In this document: piece after piece, positions 25,385 to 34,567 of the stretch
How the letters are laid out: every line of letters starts with the position of its first letter
Numbering within the stretch: the stretch's first letter is position 1
Origin: [Clostridium] citroniae WAL-17108
Lineage (GTDB): Bacteria > Bacillota > Clostridia > Lachnospirales > Lachnospiraceae
Assembly (NCBI RefSeq): GCF_000233455.1
Contig: NZ_JH376427.1
Span: forward strand, 183,043-247,042
Direction of reading: 5' to 3'
DNA: 64,000 bases
Notes under the pieces: model-generated
Told to the model about the DNA's origin: nothing
Database searches by the model: none
What the model saw: the letters and a program-made list of their open reading frames with translations, nothing else
Made by a program: the position numbers and the translations under genes

Positions 25385-26986
25385 ATGCCAGTCAAGTACG
25401 TATTTGTTACAGGCGGCGTTGTCTCCGGCCTTGGCAAAGGAATCACAGCCGCATCCCTTGGCCGACTGCTGAAAGCAAGAGGTTACAAAGTAACCATGCA
25501 GAAATTCGACCCCTACATCAACATTGACCCCGGCACCATGAACCCGGTCCAGCACGGAGAAGTATTCGTGACAGACGATGGCGCCGAAACCGACCTGGAC
25601 CTGGGACATTATGAGCGCTTCATTGACGAAAGCCTTACCAGGAATTCCAACGTGACCACAGGCAAGGTCTACTGGACCGTGCTGCACAAGGAGCGCCGCG
25701 GAGACTTTGGCGGAGGTACGGTACAGGTAATCCCCCACATTACCAATGAGATCAAAAGCCGCTTCCACCGCAACTACTCTGAAACCGAAACCGAGATCGC
25801 CATTATCGAAGTCGGCGGTACGGTAGGCGATATTGAAAGCCAGCCGTTCCTGGAGGCGATCCGCCAGTTCCAGCACGAGGCAGGTCCCGGAAACACCTGC
25901 ATGATCCACGTAACCCTGATCCCCTACCTGAAAGCTTCCGGCGAACTCAAGACCAAACCCACCCAGGCCAGCGTCAAAGACCTTCAGGGAATGGGAATCC
26001 AGCCTGACATCCTTGTCTGCCGTTCTGAGCAGCCCCTGGACGAAGGCATCAAAAACAAAATTGCCCTTTTCTGTAATGTTCCCCCTCACCACGTACTCCA
26101 GAATCTGGATGTGGACGTGCTATATGAAGTACCCCTTGTCATGGAGCAGGAGCACCTGGCCCAGTCAGCCTGCGAATGCCTGAATCTTCCCTGTCCCGAA
26201 CCTGATCTGACGGACTGGCAGAATATGATCGATGCCTGGAAACATCCCAAGCAGGAAGTAACCGTAGCCCTGGTAGGAAAATACATCCAGCTCCATGATG
26301 CCTATATTTCCGTGGTGGAGGCCTTAAAACACGGAGGAGTTGCAAACCATGCCCATGTAAATATCAAGTGGGTGGATTCAGAAACAGTCACTGAGGAAAA
26401 TGCAGGACAGCTGTTTGGCGGTGTAAAGGGAATCCTGGTGCCCGGCGGATTCGGTGACCGCGGGATTGATGGCAAGATATACGCCATCCAGTATGCCCGG
26501 GAACACAACATTCCATTCCTTGGACTCTGTCTTGGAATGCAGCTGTCCATAGTGGAATTTGCCCGCAATGTGATCGGCTGCAGGGATGCCCACAGTGTGG
26601 AGTTAAATCCTGCCACCACCCATCCTGTCATTCATCTCATGCCTGAACAGGACGGGGTGGAGGACATTGGAGGCACTTTAAGGCTGGGCTCCTATCCCTG
26701 TGTACTGGACAAGTCCTCCAAGGCATACCAGGTATACGGCCAGGAGACCATACACGAACGCCACCGCCACCGCTACGAGGTAAACAATGACTACCGTCAG
26801 CTGCTTACCCAGAACGGAATGAAGCTTTCCGGCATTTCCCCCGATGGCCGGATCGTGGAAATGGTGGAGATCCCCAGCCACCCCTGGTTCATTGCCACCC
26901 AGGCCCACCCGGAGCTTAAATCCCGGCCCAACCGGCCCCATCCATTATTTAAGGGATTCATTGAGGCGGCCCTGAACGCAGAGTAA
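25385..26986 (+). CDS. pyrG: CTP synthase
   Basis: The 533-residue protein makes CTP from UTP, ATP and glutamine. The N-terminal synthetase domain starts KYVFVTGGVVSGLGKGI and continues with QKFDPYINIDPGTMNP and HYERFIDE. The C-terminal class I glutamine amidotransferase domain has the nucleophile Cys382 in GLCLGMQ and the His508/Glu510 pair in HPEL. AAAGGAGG precedes the ATG. The length is typical. It is a single-gene unit between divergent ftsH and a convergent LarA-like gene, ended by the terminator at 27001-27052. Confidence 0.98.
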   Translation: MPVKYVFVTGGVVSGLGKGITAASLGRLLKARGYKVTMQKFDPYINIDPGTMNPVQHGEVFVTDDGAETDLDLGHYERFIDESLTRNSNVTTGKVYWTVLHKERRGDFGGGTVQVIPHITNEIKSRFHRNYSETETEIAIIEVGGTVGDIESQPFLEAIRQFQHEAGPGNTCMIHVTLIPYLKASGELKTKPTQASVKDLQGMGIQPDILVCRSEQPLDEGIKNKIALFCNVPPHHVLQNLDVDVLYEVPLVMEQEHLAQSACECLNLPCPEPDLTDWQNMIDAWKHPKQEVTVALVGKYIQLHDAYISVVEALKHGGVANHAHVNIKWVDSETVTEENAGQLFGGVKGILVPGGFGDRGIDGKIYAIQYAREHNIPFLGLCLGMQLSIVEFARNVIGCRDAHSVELNPATTHPVIHLMPEQDGVEDIGGTLRLGSYPCVLDKSSKAYQVYGQETIHERHRHRYEVNNDYRQLLTQNGMKLSGISPDGRIVEMVEIPSHPWFIATQAHPELKSRPNRPHPLFKGFIEAALNAE

Positions 26987-27000
26987 TTAAGTAACAAACA

Positions 27001-27052
27001 TGTACGGTTTCCAGGATCAAGGGTAACACTTCCGGAAACCGTACATTTTTAT
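27001..27052 (+). terminator. Intrinsic terminator of pyrG
   Basis: Arms TGTACGGTTTCC (27001-27012) and GGAAACCGTACA (about 27034-27045) form a 12-pair stem followed by TTTTTATTT. The loop is long, about 21 bases. Confidence 0.8.
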
Positions 27053-27065
27053 TTATATCTGGCAA

Positions 27066-28388
27066 TTATGGCGCAGCCATGTATTCCGCAGGTGTGGTCA
27101 AATTCCCTGATTCATCAAACTCCAGCGCCTTGGGTTCATCCAGTGCTTCTACCCCCGGATACAGCCCCTTTTTTACATCCTCATAGTACGCCTCTGACAG
27201 CATGATCTCCCCGATATGGAGACTGTTGGCAATGCGCACCACACGTACCCGCCCCCTGTCTATCTTATTGCAGGTACGAATACACAGCTGCAGGGCTTCC
27301 CTGTCAGTGGCCACCACACATGGAATCCGTGCCGAAGCCAGCACCGTGCTGGTGATACAGTTGGGATACATCTTTTCGATATCCATTTGATCAAAAATCT
27401 TTTTGGTAATGGCAGAGGCCAGTCCGCAGCCCAGCGCATTGCCGTGGCTGGCCTGGCTCAGGTTCAGGAAACAGGTTCTCTGCACCCTGATCCCACCGGT
27501 TGCATAGGGTGTTGAAAAAGTTCCGGTAATATTGGGGTCCACTCCTGTGCCGCTGTAATTTTTGCCGATCTCATCCACCACCAGCACGTCTGTCTCCCCC
27601 ACCATAAGCTTGGGCATGTTGGAAAAGGCATATTTTAGAAGCTCCGGCTCCCGCTCCATGATATCCTGTGCAAGGATCGCCTCAATCCTGCAAGTCTCAT
27701 CATATGCATTTTCCATGCATGGGATCGCAAGCAATATCTTTGCCTTTTCCAGCACCACCCTGGCCATGGTGGGAATGTTTTCAGCAATCACATCCATTCC
27801 ATCGCTGTGCACAATGCTGGCGCCTTCCTGCTTGCCAAGGCCCACTGTCATCATTTTGCATGGCCCGCTCTCATAAGCTCCGCGAAACGCATTGTGGGGC
27901 TTAAGCCTGCAGGATATGATAATGCCGTCCGCTTCATATGCATTCCTGTCAATAAACACCCGCCTGCCTCTCTCAGAAACCCCAAGCTCCACCACCTCCA
28001 TGGAGGACCGGATCGGGCATCCCATGGTTTCCGGGGTAATATCATAGCTTGCCAGCACCTCCAGCTGTCCTTCTGCCGTAGCGCCCCCATGGCTTCCCAT
28101 GGCCGGGACGATAAAAGGTACTGCCCCTCTGCCCTTGACAAAATCCACAATGGCCTTTGTAATAATATCCACGTTTCGTATGCCCCTGCTTCCTGCCGTG
28201 ACGGCGATCCTCATCCCCGGCTTGATCAGGGACGCGAACCGCTCCTGACTCAGCTGCTGATCCACCACCCCCGCAATCTCCTCCCGAGGAATTACCTCCC
28301 TGGGAAATGTCTGCCTTGCATGGAACATCCTGGGGATTTTAACATCCCGCAGCAATCCCGATACCATTCCTCCCTCTGTCACCTTCAT
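27066..28388 (-). CDS. LarA-like (DUF2088) protein, putative hydroxy-acid racemase or related enzyme
   Basis: The 440-residue protein resembles the nickel-pincer lactate racemase (LarA/DUF2088) superfamily, with VTAGSRGIRN, PAMGSHGGATAEGQ and RLKPHNAFRGAYESGPCKMM. Characterised members racemise or epimerise 2-hydroxy acids using a nickel-pincer cofactor made by LarB, LarC and LarE, none of which is in this window. The gene lies 20 bases downstream of a GntP-type carboxylate permease and is the second gene of that operon, so a 2-hydroxy acid substrate is likely. Which cofactor it carries, and whether it is a racemase or a different activity of the family, cannot be decided by reading. Confidence 0.72.
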   Translation of the reverse strand: MKVTEGGMVSGLLRDVKIPRMFHARQTFPREVIPREEIAGVVDQQLSQERFASLIKPGMRIAVTAGSRGIRNVDIITKAIVDFVKGRGAVPFIVPAMGSHGGATAEGQLEVLASYDITPETMGCPIRSSMEVVELGVSERGRRVFIDRNAYEADGIIISCRLKPHNAFRGAYESGPCKMMTVGLGKQEGASIVHSDGMDVIAENIPTMARVVLEKAKILLAIPCMENAYDETCRIEAILAQDIMEREPELLKYAFSNMPKLMVGETDVLVVDEIGKNYSGTGVDPNITGTFSTPYATGGIRVQRTCFLNLSQASHGNALGCGLASAITKKIFDQMDIEKMYPNCITSTVLASARIPCVVATDREALQLCIRTCNKIDRGRVRVVRIANSLHIGEIMLSEAYYEDVKKGLYPGVEALDEPKALEFDESGNLTTPAEYMAAP

Positions 28389-28408
28389 ACTTTTTATTTA
28401 TCCTCCTT

Positions 28409-29749
28409 TTACACAATTCCTATACTGGCCAAAAAAACGGCCAGAAATGAATTCAGGAAAGGGTACAGCGCTCCCAAAAAAAACTCGTGGTAATACCCCT
28501 GCCTGTGGGTCAGCCTTGTATAATTCAGGCGGTTGATCGCGGATCCGTTGTAAGGCATGGAATCCAGCCCATAACAAGAGATGTTAACCAGCCGGTGAAG
28601 GACATCCGGTGAAATCCCCATGGCCAGGAATTTATCCGCAAATACATTCAGCGCAATGGCCTCGCCCCCTGAAGCAGATCCTGTGATACCTGCAACCACA
28701 TTAGTGGCCAGACAAAGCTGCAGCAATGGCGGCCCCGGTATTTTGTCCAGATTGGCTGCCAGATACTCAAAACCGGGAGCCAGTTCCACTGCAGCGCCAA
28801 AGCCAACCACTGCCGACACGTTCATAATGGATTTCATTGTTGATGTACAGCCGCTTCCAAATGTTTTTCCAATATTTTCAAATTTGTTATAATACAAGAT
28901 ATAGCATGTGATGCAGCCCAAGATCAGGGACACAAAAGGTTCAATGTTAAGTAGATTCATGGACACCAGCAATACAACGGATGGTGCCAGCGCTCTTATA
29001 AACTGTACATTAGAACAATCTGCATCCAGAATAGCATTGTTCAGAGTGCCGGCTTCCTTATCCATCAAAGTTCCGGTCACATCATACCCTTCCCCTCTTT
29101 TTTCATTCCTGCGCAGCTGAAACCATATGTACCATGCGCCGAATATAATGCAGGATAGGGCGCTGAATATTCCGATCATCGGCGCTGATTTGGGGTTGGT
29201 GCCCAGATACTCAATGGGAATCAGGTTCTGAATGGCAGGGGAACCGGGAAGAATGGCTGTCCACATGCTTCCCCCATATACTGCTACTGCAATGATAAAA
29301 TGCCACGGAATATCCAGTTTCTTAAATAAAGAACGGCAGATGGGAGCAATGGTAAAGATTACCACAAATCCGCTGACTCCTCCAAATGACAGGATCGCAG
29401 TAATGGCAGATAAACCCATCAATACCCAGAAACGGGCATTTCTTCCTCCAATCTTCTGAGAAAGATTTCCGACTTTAACTGCGATATCCTGGGCAGCGCC
29501 GCAGTCAGCCAGCATGGAGCCCAGGATACAGGCCGGCAAAAAAAGCAGAAAATTAGATGTTGCAAATCCCCCGAAATCATCCGCATATGCACCCTTCATA
29601 TTTTCGATGATCGGCTGTCCTGAAAACAGAAACACGATTGCCGCGCATATCGGGCCAATGATCATGATCGGGTAACCTCTCATGGAACCGATCACCAAAA
29701 TAGCCAGTGCCAGTAAAATCCCTATAAGACTCATCATACCTATATCCAT
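28409..29749 (-). CDS. GntP-family carboxylate permease
   Basis: The 446-residue protein has about twelve membrane spans and the pattern of the GntP/citrate-type permeases (SFGGVSGFVVIFTIAPI, LPGSPAIQNLIP, SASGGEAIALNVF). Such permeases import gluconate, hydroxybutyrate or other hydroxy acids with protons. ATG at 29747-29749 has GGAGG 8 bases upstream. It leads an operon with the LarA-like gene and has a promoter at 29844-29872 with an inverted repeat in the leader. The substrate is not determinable, but pairing with a LarA-like enzyme points to a 2-hydroxy acid. Confidence 0.85.
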   Translation of the reverse strand: MDIGMMSLIGILLALAILVIGSMRGYPIMIIGPICAAIVFLFSGQPIIENMKGAYADDFGGFATSNFLLFLPACILGSMLADCGAAQDIAVKVGNLSQKIGGRNARFWVLMGLSAITAILSFGGVSGFVVIFTIAPICRSLFKKLDIPWHFIIAVAVYGGSMWTAILPGSPAIQNLIPIEYLGTNPKSAPMIGIFSALSCIIFGAWYIWFQLRRNEKRGEGYDVTGTLMDKEAGTLNNAILDADCSNVQFIRALAPSVVLLVSMNLLNIEPFVSLILGCITCYILYYNKFENIGKTFGSGCTSTMKSIMNVSAVVGFGAAVELAPGFEYLAANLDKIPGPPLLQLCLATNVVAGITGSASGGEAIALNVFADKFLAMGISPDVLHRLVNISCYGLDSMPYNGSAINRLNYTRLTHRQGYYHEFFLGALYPFLNSFLAVFLASIGIV

Positions 29750-29780
29750 TGATATACCCTCCTGTTATAATAGCTGTTTT

Positions 29781-29840
29781 ATTGTGCATTATGTGTAATT
29801 TATTTTTTGTATCCTCCTCTCCGCTTACATTTTGCACAAT
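29781..29840. promoter_or_regulatory. Inverted repeat in the leader of the GntP/LarA-like operon
   Basis: ATTGTGCATTATGTGTAA (29781-29798) and TTACATTTTGCACAAT (29825-29840) are arms of an interrupted inverted repeat; outer ATTGTGCA/TGCACAAT and inner TGTAA/TTACA match exactly. It lies between the predicted -10 box and the ribosome site, so it may be an operator or an RNA hairpin. Confidence 0.5.
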
Positions 29841-29843
29841 CTG

Positions 29844-29872
29844 ATTATAGTATTCTGCTGCCTATCCGTAAA
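29844..29872 (-). promoter_or_regulatory. Predicted promoter of the GntP/LarA-like operon
   Basis: On the minus strand TTTACG (29867-29872) and a perfect TATAAT (29844-29849) are 17 bases apart. The rest of the 283-base gap between 29750 and 30032 is AT-rich and shows no gene. Confidence 0.6.
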
Positions 29873-30032
29873 ACACATAAATCTAATATACTTAGTTAGA
29901 AAACAACTAGTAACAAAGAATTTTCTAAACATTGTCATAAAAGATAAGCTGGTGTTTACAGCATATTCAACAAAAATACATCTCTTTTCAAGCATTCCTT
30001 TAACAGCATTATAACGATGGTCCATCTGGATA

Positions 30033-30395
30033 TCAGGCCTCCAAAACGTTCTTTGTCACCACCACATCCACCTCCGTGCCCAGCAGATGCCTGACAGCCA
30101 CATCCCCGATATGGACCGGAGCATGTATGGTCACCTTCCTGATCTCCTCCATTGCCCTGAAAATATCCTTCTTGGGAATGGGAGCGGACAGACGGACGCT
30201 GGCCAGGGGCAGTTCACCGCCCTTGATCCGTATGGAAGTGGCTATGTTCCTCACCGGAGCGGTCATTTCCTGGAGTGCATAACCATGGCCTTTTGGACAT
30301 CGGTTTCCACTGATGTTAAGCACCTTCCCATCCTGTTCCTCCACCTGAAGGCTGCAGCCCACAGGACACACAATACAGGTAAAGCTTGTTTTCAT
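30033..30395 (-). CDS. DUF1667 protein, four-cysteine partner of flavin oxidoreductases
   Basis: The 120-residue protein has Cys7, Cys10, Cys14 and Cys33 (TCIVCPVGC and GNRCPKG), suggesting an iron-sulfur or zinc site. DUF1667 proteins are regularly encoded after anaerobic glycerol-3-phosphate-dehydrogenase-like flavoproteins. Its start overlaps the stop of the FAD oxidoreductase by 4 bases, so the three proteins are likely made together and may form a complex. It is the last gene of the operon starting at 33078. Confidence 0.85.
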   Translation of the reverse strand: MKTSFTCIVCPVGCSLQVEEQDGKVLNISGNRCPKGHGYALQEMTAPVRNIATSIRIKGGELPLASVRLSAPIPKKDIFRAMEEIRKVTIHAPVHIGDVAVRHLLGTEVDVVVTKNVLEA

Positions 30396-31633
30396 ACCAC
30401 CTTCACCTCCACATCTTCCCGGCAGTTTAAGACAGACGCGTCCACGGTAATCTGGATCATCTCTGCCGGATTCGCTTTTTTAAATGTCTGCTCTTTGATC
30501 ACACGACCGCCTTGGAGCACCTGGATCCTGCAGTCACTCATGGGCCTTTTTACCCTGAGGGACAGACAGAAGGACTTGTTCCCGCTGATCTTCTGCGGTA
30601 TGGTGTGAGTAATGTGTTCATCGGTCCTTATGTCCAGCCCGCATGATGGAAGGCCGCCTTTTCTCACATACTCCGCCGCGGCGTCCCCCAGCCGTTCCGC
30701 CTCCCTGGACACAAAATCCACCAGGTCATGGACATGGAGCACATTGCCTGCCGCAAAGATTCCGTCTACACTTGTCTGGTAATTTTCATCCACCACAGCG
30801 CCTTTGCTCCTGCCATCCAGTATGACACCCGCCCCAAGGGACAGTTCATTTTCAGGTATCAGTCCCACCGAGAGGATCAGGGTATCGCACGCATATGTCT
30901 TCTCACTTCCCGGAACAGGCTGCATGTGATCATCCACCTGGGAAACCACCACGCCTTCCAGACGCTCCTTTCCAAGAATATCGGTCACCGTATGGCTTAG
31001 ATGCAAGGGTATATCGTAATCCCGAAGACACTGTTCTATATTTCTGGGAAGTCCGCTGGAATAGGGCTGTATTTCAAACACGGCCTGTACATGGGCTCCT
31101 TCCAGTGTCAGACGTCTGGCCATGATCATGCCTATATCCCCTGAACCCAGAATCACCGCTTCCCTTCCCACCATCTTATTCTGGAGATTGATATATGCCT
31201 GGGCCACGCCTGCAGTGTAGACTCCTGCCGGCCGTTCCCCGGGGATACTCACAGCGCCTCTGGTTCTCTCCCTGCAGCCCATGGTGAGAATGACCGCCTT
31301 GGCCTGCAGTTCGATCATCCCTTCCCTGGAGGAAGCGTAAATCCTTTTATCAGGTGTAATCTCCAATACTGTGGTATCCGTAATATACGGGATTCCCATA
31401 TCATCCACCATGTCCATAAAACGCTGCGCGTATTCCGGACCGCTTAGTGTCTCCTTAAACCGCGTGAGACCAAATCCATCGTGGATGCACTGCCGCAGGA
31501 TCCCTCCCGGCTTTTTCTCCCTCTCAAGGATCACAATGTCGGTTATCCCTCTGCGGTATAGCTGTACTGCTGCAGCCAGGCCAGCCGGCCCCCCGCCAAT
31601 GATCGCTGCTGATACCTGTTTCACCCCCGTCAC
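30392..31633 (-). CDS. FAD/NAD(P)-dependent oxidoreductase of a GlpA/DUF1667-type operon
   Basis: The protein of about 413 residues is a two-dinucleotide-fold flavoprotein: an N-terminal FAD motif (AAIIGGGPAGLAAAVQL), a central NAD(P) motif (AVILGSGDIGMIMARRL), and GIFAAGNVLHVHDLVD near the flavin-binding end. It probably passes electrons between the GlpA-like partner and NAD(P) or another carrier. The longest frame starts at a GTG at 31633 overlapping the previous stop (GTGA). A second GTG three codons later is also possible. It overlaps the DUF1667 gene by 4 bases. Confidence 0.86.
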   Translation of the reverse strand: MTGVKQVSAAIIGGGPAGLAAAVQLYRRGITDIVILEREKKPGGILRQCIHDGFGLTRFKETLSGPEYAQRFMDMVDDMGIPYITDTTVLEITPDKRIYASSREGMIELQAKAVILTMGCRERTRGAVSIPGERPAGVYTAGVAQAYINLQNKMVGREAVILGSGDIGMIMARRLTLEGAHVQAVFEIQPYSSGLPRNIEQCLRDYDIPLHLSHTVTDILGKERLEGVVVSQVDDHMQPVPGSEKTYACDTLILSVGLIPENELSLGAGVILDGRSKGAVVDENYQTSVDGIFAAGNVLHVHDLVDFVSREAERLGDAAAEYVRKGGLPSCGLDIRTDEHITHTIPQKISGNKSFCLSLRVKRPMSDCRIQVLQGGRVIKEQTFKKANPAEMIQITVDASVLNCREDVEVKVV

Positions 31634-33078
31634 CTTACCTTTCCTGTAAACATATATGAATTTTCTTTGGAGTAGCGCACCTGTCTCTCGTCAATCCCAA
31701 GTTCCTCCTGGATCATGGCTGTGATACGCGTTTCACAGTAGCCTCCCTGACATCGTCCCATGGTAGCCCTTGTCCTGTTCTTGATCCCGGTTACAGTATG
31801 GACTCCCAGGGGATTATGGATGGCCTGGAGGATTTCCGCCCTGGTAACCGTCTCACAGCGGCATATAACCTCCCCATAATCAGGATTGCCGGCAATGGCT
31901 TCTTTCTTTTCCTTTTGATCCATATCCGAAAAACGCCTGATCCCTTTACGGTACGGTGAAAATGACGGATCGATCCGCGGATTTTCCTTCTCCCTTAGGA
32001 TCGCTGCCGCTCTCCTGGCCAGGGGAAGGGCGCAGGTGACGCCCGGAGACTCGATTCCCGCCAGGTTTACGGTACAGGGATGGGAATCGTCTGATTCCAG
32101 CACAAAGTCCTTATTTTCCCCTGTTTTCGGATCATAGATCTTCCAGCGTATTCCCGCAAAATTCCTGATAAAATACTCGGGCTTCATTTCCTTAAACATC
32201 CTGCGGCCATCCCTGTAAAGTCCGTCCATATGCTCTCTGGTCACCTTGTAATCCTCGTATCCCTCCGTTATATAGGAGTCGGGCCCCACCAGTACGTTTC
32301 CATCAATGGTGGGGGTTGCATGGGTTGCGAACCCTCCCTTTTCATTGGGCGCCGGGTAGATGGGTATCCCCATATTTTTCCCTGCCTTTTTATCCAGCAC
32401 ATAATACTCCCCCTTAAATCCCCTGACCGGATAATCGGGATATCCCAGCATGGCGGAAATTTGGGACGCATACATGCCTGCGCAGTTGATCACCCACTTT
32501 GTCCTCACATCCCCTTTGCAGGTATGTATCAGATATCCATCCTCTTCCCGCCGGATTCCTTCCACCCTGCGGCCGAACAGAAAACGCACGCCGTTTGCAC
32601 ATGCATTTTCCGCCAGGGCTATGGTGTACTGCATGGGGTCCAGGATGCCGGAGGACGGGACGTACATGGCAAACTCCCCGCCCGCATTGGGGTCCAGCTG
32701 ATTGAGACGGGCCTTGTCGATCATTTCCATTCCTCTTACACCGTTTCGTTCCCCGATTTCCTTGAATTTAAGAATATTCCTCCTGTCCTCCTCATCAAAT
32801 CCCACAACCAGCTTGCCGGTCCTGCGAAATGGGACATCCAGTTCCTCTGCCACCTGGTCAAATTCCCTGTTTCCCTCCACTGCGCACTCTGCTTTCAGCG
32901 ATCCCGGCGTATAGGTAAATCCGGCATGAAGCATTCCCGTATTCCTGCCGGAATTGCCGCAGGCCACATCCGGTTCTTTTTCCAGAACCGCAATGTCGAG
33001 ACAGAAACGGGACAATTCCCTGGCAACAGCGCTGCCCACCACCCCTGCTCCAATAATGATTACATCATATGCTCCCAT
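31630..33078 (-). CDS. GlpA-like FAD-dependent dehydrogenase with C-terminal BFD [2Fe-2S] domain
   Basis: The 482-residue protein starts with the FAD motif VIIIGAGVVGSAVARELSR of the DAO family. The DAO domain runs to about residue 360, and a BFD-like [2Fe-2S] domain follows with Cys406, Cys408, Cys443 and Cys448 (CRC and GRCQGGYC). This matches anaerobic glycerol-3-phosphate dehydrogenase and 2-hydroxyglutarate-oxidase-like proteins. ATG at 33078 has GGAGG 6 bases upstream. It leads a coupled three-gene operon divergent from a LysR regulator. The substrate may be glycerol 3-phosphate or a 2-hydroxy acid; the neighbouring GntP and LarA-like genes favour the latter by context only. Confidence 0.87.
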   Translation of the reverse strand: MGAYDVIIIGAGVVGSAVARELSRFCLDIAVLEKEPDVACGNSGRNTGMLHAGFTYTPGSLKAECAVEGNREFDQVAEELDVPFRRTGKLVVGFDEEDRRNILKFKEIGERNGVRGMEMIDKARLNQLDPNAGGEFAMYVPSSGILDPMQYTIALAENACANGVRFLFGRRVEGIRREEDGYLIHTCKGDVRTKWVINCAGMYASQISAMLGYPDYPVRGFKGEYYVLDKKAGKNMGIPIYPAPNEKGGFATHATPTIDGNVLVGPDSYITEGYEDYKVTREHMDGLYRDGRRMFKEMKPEYFIRNFAGIRWKIYDPKTGENKDFVLESDDSHPCTVNLAGIESPGVTCALPLARRAAAILREKENPRIDPSFSPYRKGIRRFSDMDQKEKKEAIAGNPDYGEVICRCETVTRAEILQAIHNPLGVHTVTGIKNRTRATMGRCQGGYCETRITAMIQEELGIDERQVRYSKENSYMFTGKVR

Positions 33079-33286
33079 AGGTTCCTCCTTGTCATCTCCA
33101 GCCGCCCCTTTTTAAGACAGCCGATCCATAACACGATTATATCCTCCGGCCTTCTATAAGTAAAATTCTTAATTTCACTATATGTCTTAATAAATCCATT
33201 TATAAAATCCCGCATACCTGCTATAATTTTCCTAAAACATGTTTGAACTACCCGCAATATAATTGGCAGAGGAGAGACAGATACCC

Positions 33287-34204
33287 ATGGATTTAAAACA
33301 GATAGAATATATCCTTAAGATTGCAGAAGAAAAAAATGTCAGCCGGGCCGCCATGAAGCTTTTTATCTCCCAGTCCGCCTTAAACCAGCAGCTTTTGAAG
33401 CTGGAAAAGGAACTGGGCGCGCCCCTGTTTTACCGGACCCGTCATAACTGGGAACTCACAGAAATCGGGGAGCTCTATGTACAGGGCGCCCGTGAGATCA
33501 TGCTCACCAAGAAAAACACTTATCACAGAATCGCAGATGTACTGGACCGGTCCCAGCGCTCATTTTCCCTGGGAATGCCGGGCGGGCGGGGTATTGCCAT
33601 GTTCACTTCCATATATCCCCGCTTTCTGCAGATGCATCCCAATGTCTCCATCTCCCCTCTGGAGATTGGAAGCTATGACATGCAGAACATGATCGCCAAC
33701 GGAAACCTGAACCTGGGCTTTATCACCATCGGTCCCCGTGAAAAGACCAATATCAACTACATCCATATCTGTTCCGAGGAATTTTATGCCGCCCTGCCCT
33801 CCTCCCACCCCATTGCGCGGTCCATAAAAAGCAGGGAAAAGGAATACCCTCAGCTGGATCTGCGGCTTCTGAAAGACGAATCCTTTGTGCTTATGTACCA
33901 GAAGTCCAGCTGCCGCGCCGTAACAGATTCCATTTTCCAGGAAGCGGGGTTTTCTCCCAACATTTTATTTGAAACCTCCAGCGCTGCCGGCATTCCCTCC
34001 TTTGTCTCATCCGGGATCTGCTGCGCCATTATACCCAAATGTTACACAAAAAACATGGATGGGATATCCCTTTTTTCCCTCCCCTCACATCCCTACTGGG
34101 ATCTGGATTTCTGTTATGCCAGGCAAAGCTATGTAAGCCAGCCGCTGAAGACCTTTATCGAACTTTCAAAGGATTATTGGAAATCTTATTACCAGGACCA
34201 GTGA
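33287..34204 (+). CDS. LysR-family transcriptional regulator
   Basis: From ATG at 33287 (GGAG at 33271-33274; the frame opens 8 codons earlier at a TTG) the protein is 305 residues. An N-terminal winged helix (EKNVSRAAMKLFISQSALNQQLLKLEKELG) is followed by a two-lobed effector domain (FSLGMPGGRGIAMF to the C-terminus). It is divergent from the flavoprotein operon across a gap of about 200 bases, the usual arrangement for a LysR activator of its neighbour. An organic acid is a typical effector. TATAAT motifs occur in the gap on both strands (33222-33227 plus; 33136-33141 minus). Confidence 0.9.
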   Translation: MDLKQIEYILKIAEEKNVSRAAMKLFISQSALNQQLLKLEKELGAPLFYRTRHNWELTEIGELYVQGAREIMLTKKNTYHRIADVLDRSQRSFSLGMPGGRGIAMFTSIYPRFLQMHPNVSISPLEIGSYDMQNMIANGNLNLGFITIGPREKTNINYIHICSEEFYAALPSSHPIARSIKSREKEYPQLDLRLLKDESFVLMYQKSSCRAVTDSIFQEAGFSPNILFETSSAAGIPSFVSSGICCAIIPKCYTKNMDGISLFSLPSHPYWDLDFCYARQSYVSQPLKTFIELSKDYWKSYYQDQ

Positions 34205-34355
34205 CCGCTAAATTATATGTTTGAAAAAAAAATGACTTTTTCCGCTGCAATTGCCAGTATAATTCCCGCTTTTCCATACAAACTAACTCTGTAATACTTC
34301 ACACACATCATTCATTTCATACAGACAAAAACATGTAAGGGGAGGTGATTTCCAA

Positions 34356-34538
34356 ATGGATACCAGCAAGGACACGGAAAAAGACCCGTTTGACATCGAC
34401 ATTCAGGCCTGTTCCACCATGGATTGTACCGGGCTGATTCCCTCTCTGCCTCAGGACGATGCGGAACGTGAATCATACGAGGACCTTTATCCCTATATTA
34501 CAAAGGCCCAAAAGGTGGATGAGGACGCAAAAGGATAA
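34356..34538 (+). CDS. Small acidic protein of unknown function (60 residues)
   Basis: An excellent ribosome site (AGGGGAGGTGA) lies 8 bases before the ATG, and the frame ends before a hairpin terminator, so this is very probably a real gene. The product is acidic, has no membrane segment or signal peptide, and carries a compact central motif CSTMDCTGLIPSLP with two cysteines four residues apart. The ends are charged (DTSKDTEKDPFDIDI and KVDEDAKG). I do not recognise a characterised family. It stands alone between the LysR gene and the amino acid importer. It could be a small regulator, a metal-binding protein or a peptide precursor, but no modifying enzyme is nearby. Confidence 0.7.
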   Translation: MDTSKDTEKDPFDIDIQACSTMDCTGLIPSLPQDDAERESYEDLYPYITKAQKVDEDAKG

Positions 34539-34567
34539 ATCCTGACGCCCCGCAAAACCACGGAAAA

